Assembly (NCBI RefSeq): GCF_003797185.1
Contig: NZ_RKMH01000009.1
Coordinates: 62,001 to 126,000, forward strand
DNA: 64,000 nt
Origin: Gordonia oryzae
GTDB taxonomy: Bacteria; Actinomycetota; Actinomycetes; Mycobacteriales; Mycobacteriaceae
Reading direction: 5' to 3'
The position numbers and the translations under genes are program-made. The notes below the pieces were generated by a model. It saw only the letters and a list, made by a program, of their open reading frames with translations, did not search any database and was not told the DNA's origin. Shown here one piece after another: positions 1 to 9,570 of this stretch (within the stretch, counting starts at the first letter, position 1; every line of letters starts with the position of its first letter).

Positions 1-773
1 GATCGGCCGGCGACAGCATCTCCCGTGCACTCTCGTTGGCCATCACGGTGTCGGCGCCGGTGAGCTGGGGAGCCGCGTTGCCGACGGCCATTACTGCTTG
101 ACGCGGGCGGGAGTCGGCGCGCAAATAGGTCTCGAACAACGCTCGTTTGGCCTGGCTGCGGTCGAGCAGTAAATTGCGGCCGATGTCGGCGGCTGCCGAG
201 CGAATCAGGGCGTCCACCAAGGGATTCCACGTGTCGGCGAGCATACTGGCGTCGAGGACTCCGGCGACGCGGCCGGTCAGTGGGTCGAAGACCGGGGCAC
301 CGGCACAGGCGAACTGCACAAGAGACTGGTTGAAATGCTCGTTGCCCACCACGGTGACGGGTGCTCCGACCTCGAAAACCGTTCCCACGCCGTTTGTTCC
401 GACGCCACTCTCGTCGAAGCAGAACCCGCGCTGGAAGTCGACGCGATCGAGCACGCGGCCGACGGCCGTGGAGCAATCGCGCCGATCGACGATGCGTGCC
501 TTGGCGTCGGTCAGGGCGATGGTGACCGGGACGTCGGACATGTCCCGGGCGAGGCGCTCGATCACCGGTTGCGCGCAGCGGGCCAATCGGGAATCGAAGT
601 CGATGTCCTCGAAGAATGCCACGGTGTAGCGATCGGCGTCGACGCCGGCATCGTGGCTGCGCTCCCAGGATGCCGCGACCACGTCGTCGACACCCGCGGC
701 ACCTGCGGGCCCGTACTCGAGAAAATCGGCCCGGGCGGCGGCGATGCGGAGCTGCCGCTCACGGATATCGGTC
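1..773 (-). CDS. GAF-domain transcriptional activator (AcoR-like), 3' end outside window
   Basis: Reading back from the ATG at 773 gives an open frame that begins MTDIRERQLRIAAARADFL and runs off the window edge. The first ~60 residues carry the helical ASWERS segment seen at the N terminus of AcoR-type activators. The stretch FCFDESGVGTNGVGT followed by VVGNEHF and CAGAPVFDPLTGRVAGVLD is the usual GAF sensor core of this family; the second GAF regulator of this window (38070) has the same layout. The effector and DNA-binding C terminus are not visible. It is divergent from the monooxygenase gene, with 196 bp and a perfect palindrome between them, so it is probably the ketone-responsive activator of that operon (inference). 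Confidence 0.85.
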
Positions 774-882
774 ATCGTCGTGCGTCCTCCTCTCGTCGGT
801 CCCCCTCCATTGTGACCTGCCGCACAACGGTCGATTATGCAACGCCCTCAACTGCGACGACACCGTCCAACGGGTCAGGAAT

Positions 883-903
883 GGTGTCCCAATTTGGGAC
901 ACC
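883..903. promoter_or_regulatory. Perfect palindromic operator between GAF regulator and monooxygenase
   Basis: Arms GGTGTCCCAA and TTGGGACACC are separated by one T, a perfect 10-bp inverted repeat. It lies about 67 bp before the monooxygenase ATG and 110 bp before the divergent regulator start. Its symmetry and position suit a binding site for a dimeric regulator, most simply the adjacent GAF protein (inference). Confidence 0.65.
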
Positions 904-969
904 CGAGACTGCCCGGACACTCACGACACTGGCTGGCGAACGTGAGGAATGTCATAACCAGGAGGAAGA

Positions 970-2560
<1,591 letters not shown>

Positions 2561-2571
<11 letters not shown>

Positions 2572-2599
2572 CGGACAGTGTGATACAGATCATATCTGT
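2561..2599 (+). promoter_or_regulatory. Stem-loop over the acmA stop codon plus overlapping dyad symmetry
   Basis: CACTGTCC (2561-2568) and GGACAGTG (2573-2580) form a perfect 8-bp stem with loop TGAC, which contains part of the acmA stop codon. Directly after it, ACAGAT-CAT-ATCTGT (2585-2599) is a second dyad, and the overlapping TGTGATACAGATCATA (2579-2594) is one base from the CRP-type pattern TGTGA-N6-TCACA. There is no T-run. It may be an intercistronic processing or attenuation element, or a regulator site in front of the esterase gene. Confidence 0.45.
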
Positions 2600-2613
2600 G
2601 GAAGGATAGAGCT

Positions 2614-3819
2614 ATGACCAGCACATTCTCTTCACTCGATGTCTCCGCGTTCACCAGTGCCGCCGATCGGATTCTGGCCGAAGCCGTCACCGGGGACGCC
2701 CGCGTGCCCGGTGTGGTGGCGATGGTGACCGACCGTGACCGCACCGTGTACTCCGGAGCTGCGGGCCAACGCAGCCTGGGCGGGTTGGCGCCGATGACCA
2801 CCGACGACGTGTTCGCGATCTTCTCCACCACCAAGGCGATCACCGCGACCGCGGCGCTGCAGCTGGTGGAAGAAGGCCTGCTCGACCTCGACGCGCCGGC
2901 GAGCACATATGCGCCCGCCATCGGCACCCTGCAGGTGATCGAGGGCTTCGACGACGCCGGTGAACCGATCCTGCGGGCACCGAAGTCGGTGCCGACCACT
3001 CGCCAATTGCTTACGCACACAGGCGGATTCGGCTACGACTTCTTCGACGAGATCTACAACAGGCTCGCCGAGGAGAAGGGGCAGCCCAGCGTCACCACGG
3101 CCAGCCGGGCGGCGCTGATGACGCCACTGCTCTTCGATCCGGGCGAGCGGTGGCAGTACGGAACCAACATCGACTGGGTTGGTCAAGTGGTCGAGGGGTT
3201 GCGCGGGAAGCGACTCGGTGAGGTGTTCGCCGAACGCATCTTCGCTCCGCTCGGCATCGAAAACATGAGTTTCATTCTGCGCGAGGACTTCCGGTCGCAT
3301 CTGGCGGAGATCCATGCGCGTAACGCCGACGGATCACTGACCCCGATGGGTCTCGAACTACCGTCGCCGCCGGAGGTGGACTTCGGTGGACACGGCCTGT
3401 ACGGGACCGTCGGTGAGTACCTGAAGTTCATCCGGATGTGGCTCAACGACGGTGCGGGAGAGGGTGGTCGGGTCCTCAAGGCCGAGACCGTGGAGATGGC
3501 GCTGCGCAATCATCTCGGTGACCTGCCGGTCACCATGCTGCCGGGCGTCATCCCGTCGCTGTCCAACGACGCGGAATTCTTCCCGGGACAGTCGAAGTCG
3601 TGGTCGTTGCCGTTCATGATCAACAACGAGACGGCGCCGACGGGTCGCCCGGCAGGTGCCCAAGGATGGGCGGGGCTGGCCAACCTCTTCTACTGGATCG
3701 ACCGGCAGAACGGGTACGGCGGATACTGGGCCACCCAGATTCTGCCGTTCGGCGACCCGACCTCGTTCACCAAGTACATGGAGTTCGAGACGGCCTTCTA
3801 CTCAGCCCTGAAGAGCTAG
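2614..3819 (+). CDS. acmB: Serine esterase of the class C beta-lactamase fold, probable ester hydrolase of the ketone pathway
   Basis: A 401-residue serine hydrolase. The nucleophile motif is S71-T-T-K74 (SxxK) and the second motif is Y182-G-T, both characteristic of the beta-lactamase/EstB esterase family; HTGG at 135-138 is also typical. No signal peptide is seen, so it is cytoplasmic. It starts 42 bp after the monooxygenase stop, behind a GGAAGGA ribosome binding site. It would hydrolyse the ester made by the monooxygenase (methyl acetate to acetate and methanol if acetone is the substrate). The symbol is given by analogy with acmB; the ester specificity is inferred from the operon. A strong hairpin about 100 bp downstream probably ends the transcript. 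Confidence 0.8.
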   Translation: MTSTFSSLDVSAFTSAADRILAEAVTGDARVPGVVAMVTDRDRTVYSGAAGQRSLGGLAPMTTDDVFAIFSTTKAITATAALQLVEEGLLDLDAPASTYAPAIGTLQVIEGFDDAGEPILRAPKSVPTTRQLLTHTGGFGYDFFDEIYNRLAEEKGQPSVTTASRAALMTPLLFDPGERWQYGTNIDWVGQVVEGLRGKRLGEVFAERIFAPLGIENMSFILREDFRSHLAEIHARNADGSLTPMGLELPSPPEVDFGGHGLYGTVGEYLKFIRMWLNDGAGEGGRVLKAETVEMALRNHLGDLPVTMLPGVIPSLSNDAEFFPGQSKSWSLPFMINNETAPTGRPAGAQGWAGLANLFYWIDRQNGYGGYWATQILPFGDPTSFTKYMEFETAFYSALKS

Positions 3820-3920
3820 CCCTGCAACAGAAGCCGGCCACCGACGGGTCGGCACCGATGCGTCTGCCCTAAGGGCCGAGACGTCCGAGGAGTACCTGTG
3901 CGGGTTACCCCGCACACAGG

Positions 3921-3948
3921 CCCGCCATGCCATCCCCGGCATGGCGGG
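3921..3948 (+). terminator. Strong hairpin downstream of the monooxygenase/esterase pair
   Basis: Arms CCCGCCATGCC (3921-3931) and GGCATGGCGGG (3938-3948) are perfectly complementary over 11 bp with loop ATCCCC. No U-tract follows, which is common for actinobacterial terminators. It separates the esterase from the alcohol dehydrogenase, which therefore may have its own promoter in the following ~70 bp. Confidence 0.6.
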
Positions 3949-4018
3949 CTGATCACTCATGCTCGAGTCCGGGCACCGCACCCACCATCTATTCTTTCCG
4001 AACCAAAGGATGAGCCCC

Positions 4019-5161
4019 ATGTCCGCCTTGATGAAGACCTTCACGATGCTCGAGATCGGCAAGACCGCGATCGTCGAGAAGCCCATACCCACCCCCGGCC
4101 CCAACGAAGCCCTGGTGAAGACCACCGCCGCACTGATCTGCACATCGGATGTGCACACCGTCAAGGGTGCGCTGCCCGTCGAGAACGGCCGCACGCTCGG
4201 ACACGAGTCGGTGGGTGTGATCGCCGCACTCGGCTCCGCGGTCACCGGCTTCACCGAGGGCCAGCGCGTCGCGGTGAACGCGGTGACACCGTGCTTCGAA
4301 TGTTCGTACTGTCAGCGGGGTTTCACCAGCCAATGCGGTGGGCTCCTCGGCGGCTACAAGTACACCGCGCAGGTCGACGGCAACATGGCCGAGTACTTCC
4401 TGGTCCCGGCGGCGCAAGGGAATCTCGCACCGATCCCGGACGAGTTGAGTGACGACGCCGCGGTGTACGCCTGCGACATGCTCAGCACCGGACTGATGGG
4501 GGCCGAGCACGCGCAGATCGAGATCGGGGACACCGTGGCGATCTTCGCGCAGGGTGCGGTCGGATTGTGCGCCACCATCGGGGCAAAACTGCGGGGTGCG
4601 GGGCGGATCATCGCCGTCGAGTCGCGCCCCGAACGCATCGCTCTGGCACAGCGTTTCGGCGCCGACGACATCGTCGACTTCACCAACGGTGATCCTGTCG
4701 CGCAGATCATGGACCTCACCGGTGGTGTCGGCGTGGACGCCTCGATCGAGGCGCTCGGTTTCCCGCAGACCTTCGAGGCCGCGTTGGCCTGCCTCAAAGC
4801 CGGTGGCACGTTGTCGAACATCGGGTATCACGGCGAAAACCCGGCGCCGCTGCCACTGGATCTGACGGCGTGGGGACTGGGCATGGGAGACAAGACCATT
4901 CGGACCGGACTCTGTACCGGTGGTAGTGACCGGATGTCGCGGCTGTTCACCCTGATGACGACCGGCAAGGTCGACCCGACGGTGATGACGACCCATCGAT
5001 TCGGCTTCGACGACGTCGAGGAGGCATTCGTCATGATGGCCGAGAAGCGCGACAACATCGTCAAACCGCTGATCACCTTCCTGACCAGTACATCCGGGTA
5101 CGAGACAAGCGGGGGCGCGGTCGTTGCCGCGCCACCGCGGTCAGCCAGAATGGGAACGTGA
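4019..5161 (+). CDS. Zinc-dependent secondary alcohol (isopropanol) dehydrogenase
   Basis: Medium-chain dehydrogenase of 380 residues from the ATG at 4019, chosen because AAAGGA lies 8 nt before it. Catalytic zinc ligands line up as C41, H62 and D153; the use of Asp, the CTSDVHT context and the SNIGYHG and KTIRTGLC segments resemble the Clostridium/Thermoanaerobacter secondary alcohol dehydrogenases. Unlike those, it has four cysteines for a structural zinc (C92, C95, C98, C106). The end of the second beta strand reads AVESRP with Glu201 where the NADP-specific enzymes have Gly, which points to NAD preference (inference). It would oxidise 2-propanol or 2-alcohols to the ketone used by the monooxygenase. 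Its stop overlaps the next gene's GTG by 4 nt. Confidence 0.83.
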   Translation: MSALMKTFTMLEIGKTAIVEKPIPTPGPNEALVKTTAALICTSDVHTVKGALPVENGRTLGHESVGVIAALGSAVTGFTEGQRVAVNAVTPCFECSYCQRGFTSQCGGLLGGYKYTAQVDGNMAEYFLVPAAQGNLAPIPDELSDDAAVYACDMLSTGLMGAEHAQIEIGDTVAIFAQGAVGLCATIGAKLRGAGRIIAVESRPERIALAQRFGADDIVDFTNGDPVAQIMDLTGGVGVDASIEALGFPQTFEAALACLKAGGTLSNIGYHGENPAPLPLDLTAWGLGMGDKTIRTGLCTGGSDRMSRLFTLMTTGKVDPTVMTTHRFGFDDVEEAFVMMAEKRDNIVKPLITFLTSTSGYETSGGAVVAAPPRSARMGT

Positions 5162-6405
5162 CGAGCGACCCCGACGTCTGGCAACGACTGCGCACCGTCA
5201 TCGATGGACCGCTGCCGGAGATTGCGGTCCGGTTCTCCCGGTTCCTGACGTCGCAGTGTCCGCACGATGCTCTGGTCATCTTCACCCGCGAGTGCACCGG
5301 ACGGCCCCGCAAGGTTGCCGGCGACCCGGCGATCGTCGACCGGGTCACCATCGCCGAACTCGATGCGATCAAGGACGACACGGTCGCCGGTGAGGTGATC
5401 GAGCGTGACGCGATGGTCGGGGGCGCGTCACGTCGGGTGCGGATAGTGCGCGATGAGACCGGCACGCTGCTCGTCCTGGTGCCCAAGCGGGCGTTGTCGG
5501 GGTCGCCGAAGTTGTTGCGCGCCTGGTTTGCGATCGTCGCGGTGTCGATCCGCCAGCAGGTCGCCCAGGCCAGCCCGGATTACCTCGCAGAGTCGCGGGC
5601 GGCGTCGAGTGAGCGGGCGCGCACCATCACCCAGTTGACCGAGACCCACGAGGACACCCTCGCGGCGATCTTGACCACGCTGCGAGCCCGCGACCTCGAC
5701 GATCGAATAGCCCGCACCCGGGCCGCCGACACCGCGTCGTCGGCGCTGATCGCGTTGCGTACGGTCGGCGACGCCGACCACAAGCTGGCGACCGAGGCGC
5801 TGGGTACCGCGTTCTCCCGGTTGCAGGCCGAACTCGAACCGGTGCTGCGGCACGTCGACGCCGACGTCGACTTCGGTGGTCCGAGCGCCGGCGACCGGTC
5901 GCTGCCCGGGGAGATCGCACATGCGGCGCGGGCGATCGTTCGTGCCGTTGCGGTGGCGGTCGTCGCCCAGGCTCATCTGGTGCGGGTGCGGATATCCTGG
6001 GACGCACGGGGCGACGACCTCGTCATCGACATCCGTGATCAGGGCAGCGGCGAACTCGACGGAGATGCATTGCGACGTCAGCTGGCCGGCCGGCTGCAGG
6101 CACTGGACGGTCGCCTCGAGGTCGAGACGATCCCCGGCTGGGGTAGTCGAGTATCGGCGCACATCCCGTTGCAGGCTCCCGACGCGAGGCCCTCCGAGGA
6201 TCTGCTGTCGTCGCTCAATCCTCGGGAGGTCGAGGTGCTGGGGCACCTGGCCCTTGGCCGACGCAACAAGTCGATCGCCGCCGATCTCGGTGTCAGCGAG
6301 TCCACGATCAAGTTCCACGTCACCTCGATCCTGCAGAAACTCCAGGTCTCCAACCGCGGAGAAGCCGGTCTGCTCGCGGCGCGGGCGGGGATCACGGCGC
6401 AGTGA
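5158..6405 (+). CDS. Hybrid sensor regulator: degenerate histidine-kinase ATPase domain plus LuxR-type HTH
   Basis: A 415-residue protein starting at GTG within the overlap GTGA with the dehydrogenase stop, so translationally coupled. The N-terminal ~150 residues look like a sensor domain without a recognised motif. Residues ~155-210 are helical, followed by a GHKL-type ATPase region with DQGSG and GWGSR glycine boxes (~295-340). The last 65 residues are a LuxR/FixJ helix-turn-helix ([15 protein letters not shown], then ESTIKFHV). No receiver domain lies between, so sensing and DNA binding would occur in one chain, unlike NarX/NarL pairs. It probably regulates the ketone/alcohol genes (inference from position). 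No transmembrane segment is seen. Confidence 0.75.
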   Translation: MTSDPDVWQRLRTVIDGPLPEIAVRFSRFLTSQCPHDALVIFTRECTGRPRKVAGDPAIVDRVTIAELDAIKDDTVAGEVIERDAMVGGASRRVRIVRDETGTLLVLVPKRALSGSPKLLRAWFAIVAVSIRQQVAQASPDYLAESRAASSERARTITQLTETHEDTLAAILTTLRARDLDDRIARTRAADTASSALIALRTVGDADHKLATEALGTAFSRLQAELEPVLRHVDADVDFGGPSAGDRSLPGEIAHAARAIVRAVAVAVVAQAHLVRVRISWDARGDDLVIDIRDQGSGELDGDALRRQLAGRLQALDGRLEVETIPGWGSRVSAHIPLQAPDARPSEDLLSSLNPREVEVLGHLALGRRNKSIAADLGVSESTIKFHVTSILQKLQVSNRGEAGLLAARAGITAQ

Positions 6406-6576
6406 TCCCTCTGGACGGGTGGGCGCGGCTGTACTTTGGTCTAGGTAGAACCATCCATTCGGGCGGATGCATGTGTCTGCCGACGCCACAAGACTGAGAC
6501 GGGACTACTACGACTGCATCGCGCAGTCCAGGGTTGTCCCCATCCAGAGTCGTATCGAGAGGATCGAGAAGCGGAT

Positions 6577-7668
6577 ATGTCGGAGCAGACGGTCAAGGGA
6601 GTCATCTCGCGGAGCAAGGGTGCTCCGACGGAGCTGGTCGATGTGGTGGTCCCCGACCCTGGGCCCCGCGACGTGATCGTGAAGATCGCGGCATGCGGTG
6701 TCTGCCACACCGACCTCGCCTACAAGCAGGGTGGGATCAACGACGAGTACCCATTCCTGCTCGGGCACGAGGCGGCGGGCATTGTCGAGACCGTCGGGTC
6801 CGACGTCAGTCACGTCGAGGTCGGCGACTTCGTCGTCCTCAACTGGCGTGCGGTGTGCGGTGAGTGCCGCGCCTGTAAGCGGGGCCGTCCGTGGTATTGC
6901 TTCGACACCTTCAACGCATCGAAGTCGATGACCTTGACCGACGGCACCGTGCTCACCCCTGCCCTGGGCATCGGCGCGTTCATCGAGAAGACCCTCATCC
7001 ATGAATTGCAGTGCACCAAGGTCAATCCCGAGACCGATCCGGCGGTGGCCGGACTACTCGGCTGCGGCGTGATGGCCGGTCTGGGCGCGGCCATGAACAC
7101 CGGAAACGTGGGCCGTGGTGATTCGGTGGCCGTCATCGGCTGCGGTGGTGTCGGTGACGCCGCCATCGCCGGCGCACGGCTGGCCGGTGCCACGACCATC
7201 ATCGCGATCGACCGCGACCCGGCAAAGCTGGAGTGGGCCACCGATCTCGGCGCCACCCACACCATCAACGGTGCCGAGGTCGACGACGTGATCACCGCCG
7301 TGCAGGATCTCACCGACGGCAACGGGGTGGACGTCATCGTCGACGCCGTCGGCCGACCCGAAACCTACAAGCAGGCCTTCTACGCCCGTGACCTCGCCGG
7401 CACCGTGGTGCTCGTCGGCGTGCCGACCCCGGAGATGACTCTCGAGCTCCCGCTGGTCGACTTCTTCTCTCGCGGTGGTGCTTTGAAGTCCTCCTGGTAC
7501 GGCGACTGCCTTCCCGAGCGGGATTTCCCGATGCTCATCGACCTCTACGAGCAGGGGCGTCTGCCGCTGGAGAAGTTCGTCACCGAACGTGTCGGACTCG
7601 GCGACGTCGAGGGCGCGTTCTCGGCGATGGAGGCCGGCAAGGTGCTGCGTTCGGTGGTGGAACTCTGA
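6577..7668 (+). CDS. mscR: S-(hydroxymethyl)mycothiol dehydrogenase (mycothiol-dependent formaldehyde dehydrogenase)
   Basis: Zinc medium-chain dehydrogenase of 363 residues. Seen: GVCHTD with catalytic C43, GHEAAG with H64-E65, the structural-zinc cysteines C94, C97, C100 and C108, and the NAD fold GCGGVG. Length and sequence fit the actinobacterial MscR family, which oxidises the mycothiol adduct of formaldehyde to the formyl thioester and also acts on S-nitrosomycothiol. The next gene, a metallo-hydrolase, overlaps its stop (TGATG), the arrangement also seen in Mycobacterium. In this window formaldehyde could come from methanol released by the ester hydrolase upstream and from the demethylating oxidases of the betaine genes downstream. 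Confidence 0.9.
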   Translation: MSEQTVKGVISRSKGAPTELVDVVVPDPGPRDVIVKIAACGVCHTDLAYKQGGINDEYPFLLGHEAAGIVETVGSDVSHVEVGDFVVLNWRAVCGECRACKRGRPWYCFDTFNASKSMTLTDGTVLTPALGIGAFIEKTLIHELQCTKVNPETDPAVAGLLGCGVMAGLGAAMNTGNVGRGDSVAVIGCGGVGDAAIAGARLAGATTIIAIDRDPAKLEWATDLGATHTINGAEVDDVITAVQDLTDGNGVDVIVDAVGRPETYKQAFYARDLAGTVVLVGVPTPEMTLELPLVDFFSRGGALKSSWYGDCLPERDFPMLIDLYEQGRLPLEKFVTERVGLGDVEGAFSAMEAGKVLRSVVEL

Positions 7669-8294
7669 TGTCTCTCCAGATCCAGAACGTGGTCACCTCA
7701 GGCACTTTCAGCCTCGACGGTGGTACCTGGGATGTCGACAACAACATCTGGATCGTCGGTGACGACAGCGAGGTCGTCATCATCGACGCGGCGCACATGG
7801 CCGGGCCGATCCTCGACGCGGTCGGCGGACGCACCGTCAAGGCGATCCTGTTGACCCACGGGCACAACGACCACATCACGGTCGCACCGGAGTTGTCGAC
7901 GGAGACGGGTGCCCCGATCCTGCTGCATCCCGGCGACGACATGCTGTGGAACGACACCCATCCCGACGTCGGCCACGGTGATCTCGCCGATGGGCAGGAG
8001 ATCGAGGTCGCGGGCACCGCGCTGACGATCATCAACACCCCGGGGCATTCGCCGGGGTCCTCGGTAATTTACGCGCCGGAGGCCGGCGTGCTGTTCAGCG
8101 GTGACACCCTGTTCCAGGGCGGGCCAGGGGCGACTGGGCGCTCGTTCTCGAGCTTCCCGACGATCATCGAGTCCATCAGGACCAAGATCTTCACCCTCGA
8201 CCCGGAGACCAAGGTCTACACCGGTCACGGCGACGGCACCACCGTTGCCGCTGAGGCGCCGCACCTGGAGGAATGGATCACGCGCGGCAACTGA
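7668..8294 (+). CDS. Metallo-beta-lactamase-fold hydrolase paired with mscR
   Basis: A 208-residue MBL-fold protein. The metal motif reads H64-G-H66-N-D68-H69, followed by GHSPGS (third ligand His), SGDTLF (bridging Asp) and YTGHGDGT (last His): the complete set of a glyoxalase II-like di-metal site. It overlaps mscR by one base and is in the same operon. The known pairing suggests it hydrolyses the S-formylmycothiol product to formate and mycothiol, by analogy with S-formylglutathione hydrolase. That role is inferred; the fold is certain. Confidence 0.85.
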   Translation: MSLQIQNVVTSGTFSLDGGTWDVDNNIWIVGDDSEVVIIDAAHMAGPILDAVGGRTVKAILLTHGHNDHITVAPELSTETGAPILLHPGDDMLWNDTHPDVGHGDLADGQEIEVAGTALTIINTPGHSPGSSVIYAPEAGVLFSGDTLFQGGPGATGRSFSSFPTIIESIRTKIFTLDPETKVYTGHGDGTTVAAEAPHLEEWITRGN

Positions 8295-8469
8295 GTTGGG
8301 GTTTGCGGGCCAGATGATCACGATCTATGGAGTGGCTCACGGTGGCTTGCCGGACTCGTGGTCGCACGCGCAAACACTGCCTCCATGAGGCAATGCCGAC
8401 GCCACGTGGGAACTCTCCCCGTGGGCGATCGGGGTCGTCCCGATCGTCGTCTGCTTTCTGGTCTTCTCA

Positions 8470-8509
8470 CACGCCACCGGCCACGCATGTTCGCGTGGTC
8501 GGTGGCGTG
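8470..8509. terminator. Long inverted repeat between convergent genes, probable two-way terminator
   Basis: Left arm 8470-8486 (starts CACGCCACCGG) pairs with right arm 8493-8509 (ends CGGTGGCGTG) at 16 of 17 positions, loop ATGTTC. It sits in the 435-bp gap between the MBL gene (+) and the iclR gene (-), suited to ending both transcripts. Elsewhere in this gap short hydrophobic open stretches occur in shifting frames (near 8410-8460 and 8550-8660), but nothing that supports a gene. Confidence 0.65.
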
Positions 8510-8729
8510 GCAGGGCGGTCGGACCGCGGACCTCGGTGCCTGACCCTCATGGTGGCCTGCGGTCGACGGTTCGGCGGGCCACTGACCATGCTCGGTGTCG
8601 GTACCGGCGTCGCGGCGCTCATCGGATCGGGATCGATCGCCTTCGCCTACCTCTGCATGCGTCAGGGCGACGGTCTGTTTCCCGTCCAGAACCAGACCCA
8701 CCGCGCCGATGGAATCCGGGCGACCGGCG

Positions 8730-9512
8730 TCAGCCGCGGAAACCGAAGCGTGAGTTGAGTTCTGCGGCGGCGCGCTGAACGGTGGCCGCGAGGGCGGGTG
8801 CGTCCTCGGGATTGAGGCGGTATCTCGGACCCGACACGCTCAACGCGCCGATGACGGCGCCGCTGTGATCCCGAATCGGTGCTGCTATCGCCACGAGTCC
8901 GAGTTCCAGTTCTTCCTCGGCGATCGCCCACCCGCAGTCGCGGGCTCGGGCGAGATCGGCAAGTAGGGCATCGATCTCAGTGATGGTGTGGTCGGTGTAG
9001 CGGGGCAGCCCGGCGACAAAGCTCGCGCGTACCTCGTCGTCGGACAGCGCGGCGAGCAGGATCTTGCCCGACGACGTGGCATGGGCCGGGGAGGTCTGAC
9101 CAATCCAGGTCTGCAGAGCGACGCTTGAGGTGCCTTGTGCCTCCACGATGTTGACCGCCTGTGTACCGCCGAGCACGGCGATGTTGGCGGTCTCGCCGAG
9201 TTCCGCGGCGAGCATTTCGCAGATCTGTTGTCCCTGTTTCGACAGGTCCAGCGTGGCGCTGGTCGAACTGGCCAGACGCACCACAGTGAAACCAATGCGG
9301 TACTTGCGGCTGCCGGGCTCTTGCTCGATGAAGCCGCGTGCCTCCAGCGATCCGATGACACGCGAGACCGTCGACTTGTGCACGCCGAGTTCGGCGGCGA
9401 GTTCGGTGACGCCGGCCGCGCCATGCTGCCCGATGAGCTCGAGGATTTGCAAGGCGCGGTCGACCGACTGGACGGCGCCGGAGCCGGACGGGGTGCTCTC
9501 CTTGGTGGGCAT
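8730..9512 (-). CDS. IclR-family transcriptional regulator of the betaine/sarcosine genes
   Basis: A 260-residue protein from the ATG at 9512, the usual IclR length. The N-terminal winged helix contains TELAAELGVHKSTVSRVIGS, and the C-terminal effector domain follows with GKILLAAL and the long RDHSGAVIGALSVSGP segment of the IclR fold. It is the last gene of a minus-strand run that starts at gbcA, 58 bp after the dimethylglycine oxidase gene. It is the best candidate for the regulator that reads the shared 41-bp elements upstream of gbcA and betB, but nothing in the sequence proves this. Confidence 0.85.
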   Translation of the reverse strand: MPTKESTPSGSGAVQSVDRALQILELIGQHGAAGVTELAAELGVHKSTVSRVIGSLEARGFIEQEPGSRKYRIGFTVVRLASSTSATLDLSKQGQQICEMLAAELGETANIAVLGGTQAVNIVEAQGTSSVALQTWIGQTSPAHATSSGKILLAALSDDEVRASFVAGLPRYTDHTITEIDALLADLARARDCGWAIAEEELELGLVAIAAPIRDHSGAVIGALSVSGPRYRLNPEDAPALAATVQRAAAELNSRFGFRG

Positions 9513-9570
9513 GACCCCACCAACTTTAGCCGACCACGCCAGCGGGGGATCGAACACCGCGGTCACAGGG

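Noticed and set aside
8327-8758. Possible membrane protein in the gap after the MBL gene
   Set aside because: Hydrophobic pieces are short and in different frames, and the region contains the long terminator hairpin; not enough for a gene or a named remnant.
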